35,140 bases of DNA from JBCDBL01 sp039183635 (GTDB taxonomy: Bacteria; Pseudomonadota; Alphaproteobacteria; Caulobacterales; Parvularculaceae): contig JBCDBL010000029.1 in assembly GCA_039183635.1 (NCBI GenBank), positions 1 to 35,140 of the forward strand, given 5' to 3'. The notes below the pieces were generated by a model. The model was not told the DNA's origin and searched no databases. It saw only the letters and a program-made list of their open reading frames with translations. Of this stretch, positions 32,021 through 35,140 are shown one piece after another (position 1 is the stretch's first letter; every line of letters begins with the position of its first letter). Position numbers and translations under genes: made by a program.

Positions 32021-32872
32021 ATGGTGTGGCTGGTGAAATGGTGTGTGTTGCTAATGATGGCGGCTGTCAGCTTGTTAAGTTGTCAGCAGGGAGATGAAGA
32101 CATTCTTGCACAAGTTTTCCCAGGGGCGATGCGAATGTCATCAGCTGATGTTGATGAGATGAGGCGTCAAAATAGTGCAAAATTGCCAAAATATGAAAGT
32201 GCATATGCTAGTCTTTCAGAAATTGGTTACCGCCTGAATGATGGTTTCTCACTTGATGAGGTTATTGGAGCTGAAGCCGACAATTTAAACAGTATGTTGG
32301 AGGTAGGTGTGACTGTTTTATTGTTGGATGCGGAACAGATTGGGCCGGAAGAAGATACAGCGCCTGAACTATCAGAAGAACAAGAGATTTTAGTTGACCT
32401 TCTATGGGCAATGGGTGGTGCTCGGTCAACTGAAACTGACTTAGGTTACAATATTGAACTGTATTCAAATGACGTCTCTTTTATCGACTTTGAAATGATC
32501 GAAGACAATGAGTCGTATGTTCTTCTTATGAGGGATATGGCGGCGTTAGTGAAAAATGATTTTTCAATTAAACCGCTTCGAAGCTTCGTATCTTTTGCAG
32601 ATGTAGAAGGAAAAGATGAAGCTTGGTTAGAGTTCTCTGTAAATGATCAAACGCGACGTTGGGATTTTAAGGTGGATTACGATTGGGTGGACCCAACGTT
32701 TTTTACCCGCTTTGACGAAATCGTCGAAACATACTCTCCAAATAAAAGGCTCTGGTCGTTTAATGACGGTCAAGCTGATTTGTTTTTTATCAGAAATGAA
32801 GCTGATGCTCGTAAGCTTGCTGATTTAATCGGTATGGAGCTGCGTGATTGGCGCGCTTATCGTCAGAATTAA
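32021..32872 (+). CDS. AT-rich putative lipoprotein inserted between pdhA and pdhB
   Basis: A 283-residue protein I do not recognise. The N-terminus MVWLVKWCVLLMMAAVSLLSC ends in a lipobox-like LLSC, so it is probably a lipoprotein; Cys21 would be lipidated. The rest is acidic, with Glu/Asp-rich stretches (QIGPEEDTAPELSEEQEIL at about 107-125), no transmembrane helix and no known catalytic motif. Base use differs from its neighbours: two hand-counted lines gave 29/60 and 23/60 G+C against 33/60 in pdhA, and many codons end in A or T (TTA, GAT, GAA, TCA). It starts 3 bp after the pdhA stop with no clear ribosome-binding site and ends 23 bp before pdhB. That suggests acquisition, although a fast-evolving native gene is possible. 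Confidence 0.7.
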   Translation: MVWLVKWCVLLMMAAVSLLSCQQGDEDILAQVFPGAMRMSSADVDEMRRQNSAKLPKYESAYASLSEIGYRLNDGFSLDEVIGAEADNLNSMLEVGVTVLLLDAEQIGPEEDTAPELSEEQEILVDLLWAMGGARSTETDLGYNIELYSNDVSFIDFEMIEDNESYVLLMRDMAALVKNDFSIKPLRSFVSFADVEGKDEAWLEFSVNDQTRRWDFKVDYDWVDPTFFTRFDEIVETYSPNKRLWSFNDGQADLFFIRNEADARKLADLIGMELRDWRAYRQN

Positions 32873-32895
32873 ATAGTCTTGAAAGATAAATAGAC

Positions 32896-34335
32896 ATGCC
32901 CACACCCATCTTAATGCCCGCTTTGTCGCCGACCATGGAGGAAGGCACCCTCGCCAAATGGACCGTGAAGGAAGGCGACACAGTTTCCGCCGGGGACGTC
33001 ATTGCTGAAATTGAAACGGACAAGGCCACCATGGAGGTGGAAGCCGTGGACGAAGGCGTCATCGGCAAAATTTTAGTTCCCGAGGGAACGGAAAATGTGA
33101 AGGTGAACGACCCCATCGCCGTGATTGTGGAAGAGGGGGAGAGCGCCGACGATATCGATGTGTCCGCCCTTGCGGCCTCTTCTCCCTCTCCCCATCGGGG
33201 AGAGGGCAGGGGTGAGGGGGAAGGGGCGCCCCAGGAGGTCTCCACTGGCGCCTCTTCCCCCTCACCCGAAGTCGCTGGCGCGCCTTCGACCTCTCCCCGA
33301 GGGGGAGAGGTAAGAGCCCCCGCCGATCCGGAAATTCCCGCCGGCACGGCCATGGTCGACACCCATGTGCGGGACGCCTTGCGCGACGCCATGGCTGAAG
33401 AGATGCGCCGGGACGACGCTGTGTTCCTCATGGGCGAAGAGGTTGCGGAGTATCAGGGCGCCTATAAAGTCTCCCGGGATTTGCTGCAGGAATTCGGCGA
33501 CCGCCGGGTCATCGACACGCCCATTACGGAGCATGGTTTTGCCGGGCTTGGCGTGGGGGCGGCCTTTGGCGGCCTGAAGCCCATTGTGGAGTTCATGACC
33601 TGGAACTTCGCCATGCAGGCGATTGACCAGATCATCAACTCCGCTGCAAAAACCCTCTATATGTCCGGCGGCCAGATGGGGTGCCCCATGGTGTTCCGCG
33701 GGCCGAACGCCGCGGCGTCCCGCGTGGCGGCGCAGCACAGCCAGGACTACTCCTCCTGGTACGGACATGTGCCGGGCCTCATCGTGATCAGCCCCTATTC
33801 CGCCGCCGACGCCAAGGGGCTGTTAAAAGCCGCCATTCGCAACCCGAACCCGGTTGTGTTTTTGGAGCATGAGCTGCTCTACGGCGAAACCGGCCCGGTG
33901 CCGGACATGGAGGATTTCATCCTGCCCATCGGCAAGGCCCGGGTGGCGCGGGAAGGGACGGACGTCACCATCGTCGGCGCCTCCCGCTCCGTCGCGTTTG
34001 CGCTCAGCGCCGCCGACATGCTGGCGGAGGAGGGCGTCTCGGCGGAGGTCATCGATCTGCGCACAATCCGCCCCCTTGATGTCGGCACGGTTGTGGCGTC
34101 GGTGAAGAAAACCAATCGTCTGGTGACGGTGGAGGAAAGCTGGGCCCATTTCGGCGTCGGCGCGGAGATCGGCTGGCTCGCTGCGCAACACGCCTTCGAC
34201 TATCTCGACGCCCCGCCGGCGCGCGTTTGCCAGGAAGACGTGCCGCTGCCTTACGCGGCGAATTTGGAAGCGCTCAGTTTGCCGAATGCGGATAAAGTTG
34301 TGAGCGCGGCGAAGTCTGTTCTGTATCGAGCTTAG
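32896..34335 (+). CDS. pdhB: Pyruvate dehydrogenase E1 beta subunit with N-terminal lipoyl domain
   Basis: Second half of E1, fused to a swinging lipoyl arm, the usual alphaproteobacterial design. It has 479 residues. The lipoyl domain spans about 1-80 with Lys43 in EIETDKATMEVEA. A linker of 70 or so residues follows, of which residues 97-139 are encoded by a palindromic element at 33184-33311, giving low-complexity Ser, Pro, Gly and Glu. The E1 beta domain runs from about 152 to the end: MAEEMRRDDAVFLMGEEV, TPITEHGFAGLGVGAAFGG, VEFMTWNFAMQAIDQIINSAAK, and GPNAAASRVAAQHSQDY, the active-site loop with its conserved His. Ribosome binding is weak (AAAGAT). The next gene is an unrelated secreted protein, then pdhC. 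Confidence 0.96.
   Translation: MPTPILMPALSPTMEEGTLAKWTVKEGDTVSAGDVIAEIETDKATMEVEAVDEGVIGKILVPEGTENVKVNDPIAVIVEEGESADDIDVSALAASSPSPHRGEGRGEGEGAPQEVSTGASSPSPEVAGAPSTSPRGGEVRAPADPEIPAGTAMVDTHVRDALRDAMAEEMRRDDAVFLMGEEVAEYQGAYKVSRDLLQEFGDRRVIDTPITEHGFAGLGVGAAFGGLKPIVEFMTWNFAMQAIDQIINSAAKTLYMSGGQMGCPMVFRGPNAAASRVAAQHSQDYSSWYGHVPGLIVISPYSAADAKGLLKAAIRNPNPVVFLEHELLYGETGPVPDMEDFILPIGKARVAREGTDVTIVGASRSVAFALSAADMLAEEGVSAEVIDLRTIRPLDVGTVVASVKKTNRLVTVEESWAHFGVGAEIGWLAAQHAFDYLDAPPARVCQEDVPLPYAANLEALSLPNADKVVSAAKSVLYRA
33010..33072 (+). repeat. 63-bp identity between pdhB and pdhC lipoyl domains, copy 1
   Basis: This stretch, covering the lipoyl-lysine region, is base-for-base the same as 34937-34999, third codon positions included. 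Around it the two domains are similar but not identical, for example GTTTCC versus GTCTCC before it and TTAGTTCCC versus GTCGTCGAC after it. Confidence 0.9.
33184..33311 (+). repeat. Palindromic mosaic element inside the pdhB linker
   Basis: Three nested inverted repeats lie in frame within pdhB. First, CCCTCTCCCC (33184-33193) with GGGGAGAGGG (33197-33206). Second, 21-bp arms at 33210-33230 and 33247-33267 (GGGTGAGGGGG... with ...CCCCCTCACCC) with one mismatch and a 16-base loop. Third, ACCTCTCCCC (33289-33298) with GGGGAGAGGT (33302-33311). It encodes SPSPHRGEGRGEGEGAP and what follows. It has the layout of the intergenic elements at 28082-28212 and 30297-30455. Confidence 0.85.
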
Positions 34336-34348
34336 GGGCGGTTTGGGC

Positions 34349-34792
34349 ATGCGATATTTTCTCTGTTCTGCGGTTCTGGCGATGGGGTTCAGCACCGCAT
34401 TGGCTGAGGAGCATAAAATGGACGATCGCAAGGCAATCGAAACGCTGATTTTTGAAAACTATTTTGACGGTGTCGGCTCTGCCGACGAGCCGCTTTTGCG
34501 CGCCGCATTCGCGGTTGACGCCGCGGTTATGGTCGGGTTGCGCAGGACCAAGCCGGATGGCGGGCACACGCTTCAATCCTATAAGGATATGAATGAAGTA
34601 ATCAGTGGTTGGGTCAGCAACGCCAATCCAGAGGGAACAGGTCGCGATGGTGAGATTCTGGAAATCGCCATCGTTGATAATCAAATCGCCACAGCTATTT
34701 TTCGCTACAAAGACGATTACTATGACGCGTTTTCGTTTTTAAAAATCGACGGCGAATGGAAGATCGCGACAAAGACGTTTTACCAGCGCTAA
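34349..34792 (+). CDS. Secreted NTF2-like (SnoaL/lumazine-binding type) protein between pdhB and pdhC
   Basis: A 147-residue exported protein with a signal peptide (MRYFLCSAVLAMGFSTALA, cut before EEH) and a cone-shaped NTF2-like domain, such as is often named putative lumazine-binding. Signs are DDRKAIETLIFENYFDGVGSADEPLLRAAF at about 25-54 with the helix-rich opening, then DNQIATAIFRYKDDYYDAFSFLKIDGEWKIATKTFYQR at the end, the typical closing strands. The ATG at 34349 is used; a TTG two codons earlier also fits. AGGGGCGG precedes it. Unlike the lipoprotein upstream its base use resembles the host genes. The reason for its place in the pyruvate dehydrogenase operon is unknown. Confidence 0.8.
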   Translation: MRYFLCSAVLAMGFSTALAEEHKMDDRKAIETLIFENYFDGVGSADEPLLRAAFAVDAAVMVGLRRTKPDGGHTLQSYKDMNEVISGWVSNANPEGTGRDGEILEIAIVDNQIATAIFRYKDDYYDAFSFLKIDGEWKIATKTFYQR

Positions 34793-34822
34793 AGCTGGTG
34801 TTTTTCCGATAAAGGACGCCCT

Positions 34823-35140
34823 ATGCCCACCCCCATTCTCATGCCCGCTTTGTCGCCCACGATGGAAGAGGGCAACCTTGCCAAGTGGCTTGTGAAAGAA
34901 GGCGACAGCGTCTCCGCGGGGGACGTCATCGCGGAGATTGAAACGGACAAGGCCACCATGGAGGTGGAAGCCGTGGACGAAGGCGTCATCGGCAAAATTG
35001 TCGTCGACGAGGGCGCTGAGAATGTGAAAGTGAACGCGCCCATCGCGGTGTTGTTGGAAGACGGCGAAAGCGCAGGCGATATTGATGTATCGAAATTGGC
35101 TGTGGCTTCTCCTCCCTCTCCCCCTCGGGGAGAGGGCCGG
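34823..35140 (+). CDS. pdhC: Pyruvate dehydrogenase E2 (dihydrolipoamide acetyltransferase), 5' part
   Basis: Only the first 106 codons are in the window. They encode a lipoyl domain (about 1-80: MPTPILMPALSPTMEEGNLA, Lys43 in TDKATMEVEA) and the first part of a linker (VASPPSPPRGEGR) where the sequence is cut. A good AAAGGA ribosome-binding site lies before the ATG. E2 rather than a second E1 beta is inferred from order after pdhA and pdhB; the catalytic domain would confirm it. The lipoyl domain is nearly the same as that of pdhB, and the linker begins with the same palindrome at the same place. Confidence 0.9.
   Translation, partial: MPTPILMPALSPTMEEGNLAKWLVKEGDSVSAGDVIAEIETDKATMEVEAVDEGVIGKIVVDEGAENVKVNAPIAVLLEDGESAGDIDVSKLAVASPPSPPRGEGR
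34937..34999 (+). repeat. 63-bp identity between pdhB and pdhC lipoyl domains, copy 2
   Basis: The identical partner of 33010-33072. With the shared linker palindrome further on, it suggests gene conversion or recent copying of this domain between the two genes. Confidence 0.9.
35114..35136 (+). repeat. Palindrome in the pdhC linker
   Basis: CCCTCTCCCC (35114-35123), CTC, GGGGAGAGGG (35127-35136): the same 10-bp arms as the first part of the pdhB element. It begins at codon 98 of pdhC, against codon 97 of pdhB, in the same reading frame. The rest of the element, if present, lies beyond the right edge. Confidence 0.85.

Overview
The window looks like chromosomal DNA of a free-living alphaproteobacterium, probably a marine or aquatic type near Parvularculales, Caulobacterales or Rhodobacterales. 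I infer this from gene content and order, not from a database search. The evidence is the rpsF-rpsR-rplI-dnaB block, a fabD-fabG-acpP-fabF-mltG-yicC-gmk run facing rsmA-pdxA-surA-lptD-lptG-lptF, a MipZ-type division ATPase, an ftsB-pdhA-pdhB-pdhC run with lipoyl-bearing E1 beta, two proteins with PEP-CTERM-like tails, and alphaproteobacterial mosaic palindromes. Most genes are GC-rich. I see no rRNA, tRNA, CRISPR array, insertion sequence or phage gene.

Layout. 1-863: an unrecognised protein on the minus strand, cut by the left edge. 1198-4028 (minus): S6, S18, L9 and DnaB, with a strong terminator between L9 and DnaB. 4232-6448: a YaiI-family protein, a glutathione S-transferase, a tandem pair of identical hairpins, and a PEP-CTERM protein. 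6671-13042 (plus): fatty-acid synthesis and acyl carrier protein, then MltG, a possible 57-residue protein, YicC and guanylate kinase. 13225-13815: a membrane-anchored GyrI-like protein. 13932-21873 (minus): RsmA, PdxA, SurA, LptD, LptG and LptF, an outer-membrane and LPS-export block. 22063-24571 (plus): leucyl aminopeptidase, a PNPOx-fold protein and HolC. 24672-25358: a cyanide-insensitive alternative oxidase. 25644-27077 (minus): an OmpA-like protein and an orphan PapD-like chaperone. 27225-30214: MipZ, a membrane J-domain protein and a second PEP-CTERM protein. 30535-35140: FtsB, then the pyruvate dehydrogenase genes with two unrelated secreted-protein genes between them.

Much of the window is core housekeeping: translation and replication, lipid synthesis, LPS export, and pyruvate to acetyl-CoA, which feeds the fab genes. 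The unusual signal is at the right end. The flexible linker of PdhB after its lipoyl domain is written in a 128-bp palindromic mosaic element with the same architecture as two intergenic elements at 28082-28212 and 30297-30455. The PdhC linker carries the same palindrome at the equivalent codon. The two lipoyl domains also share 63 identical bases, and an AT-rich lipoprotein gene sits between pdhA and pdhB.

Limits: names come from motifs read by eye. Starts were chosen from ribosome-binding sites, signal peptides and family lengths. GC figures are hand counts of individual lines only.
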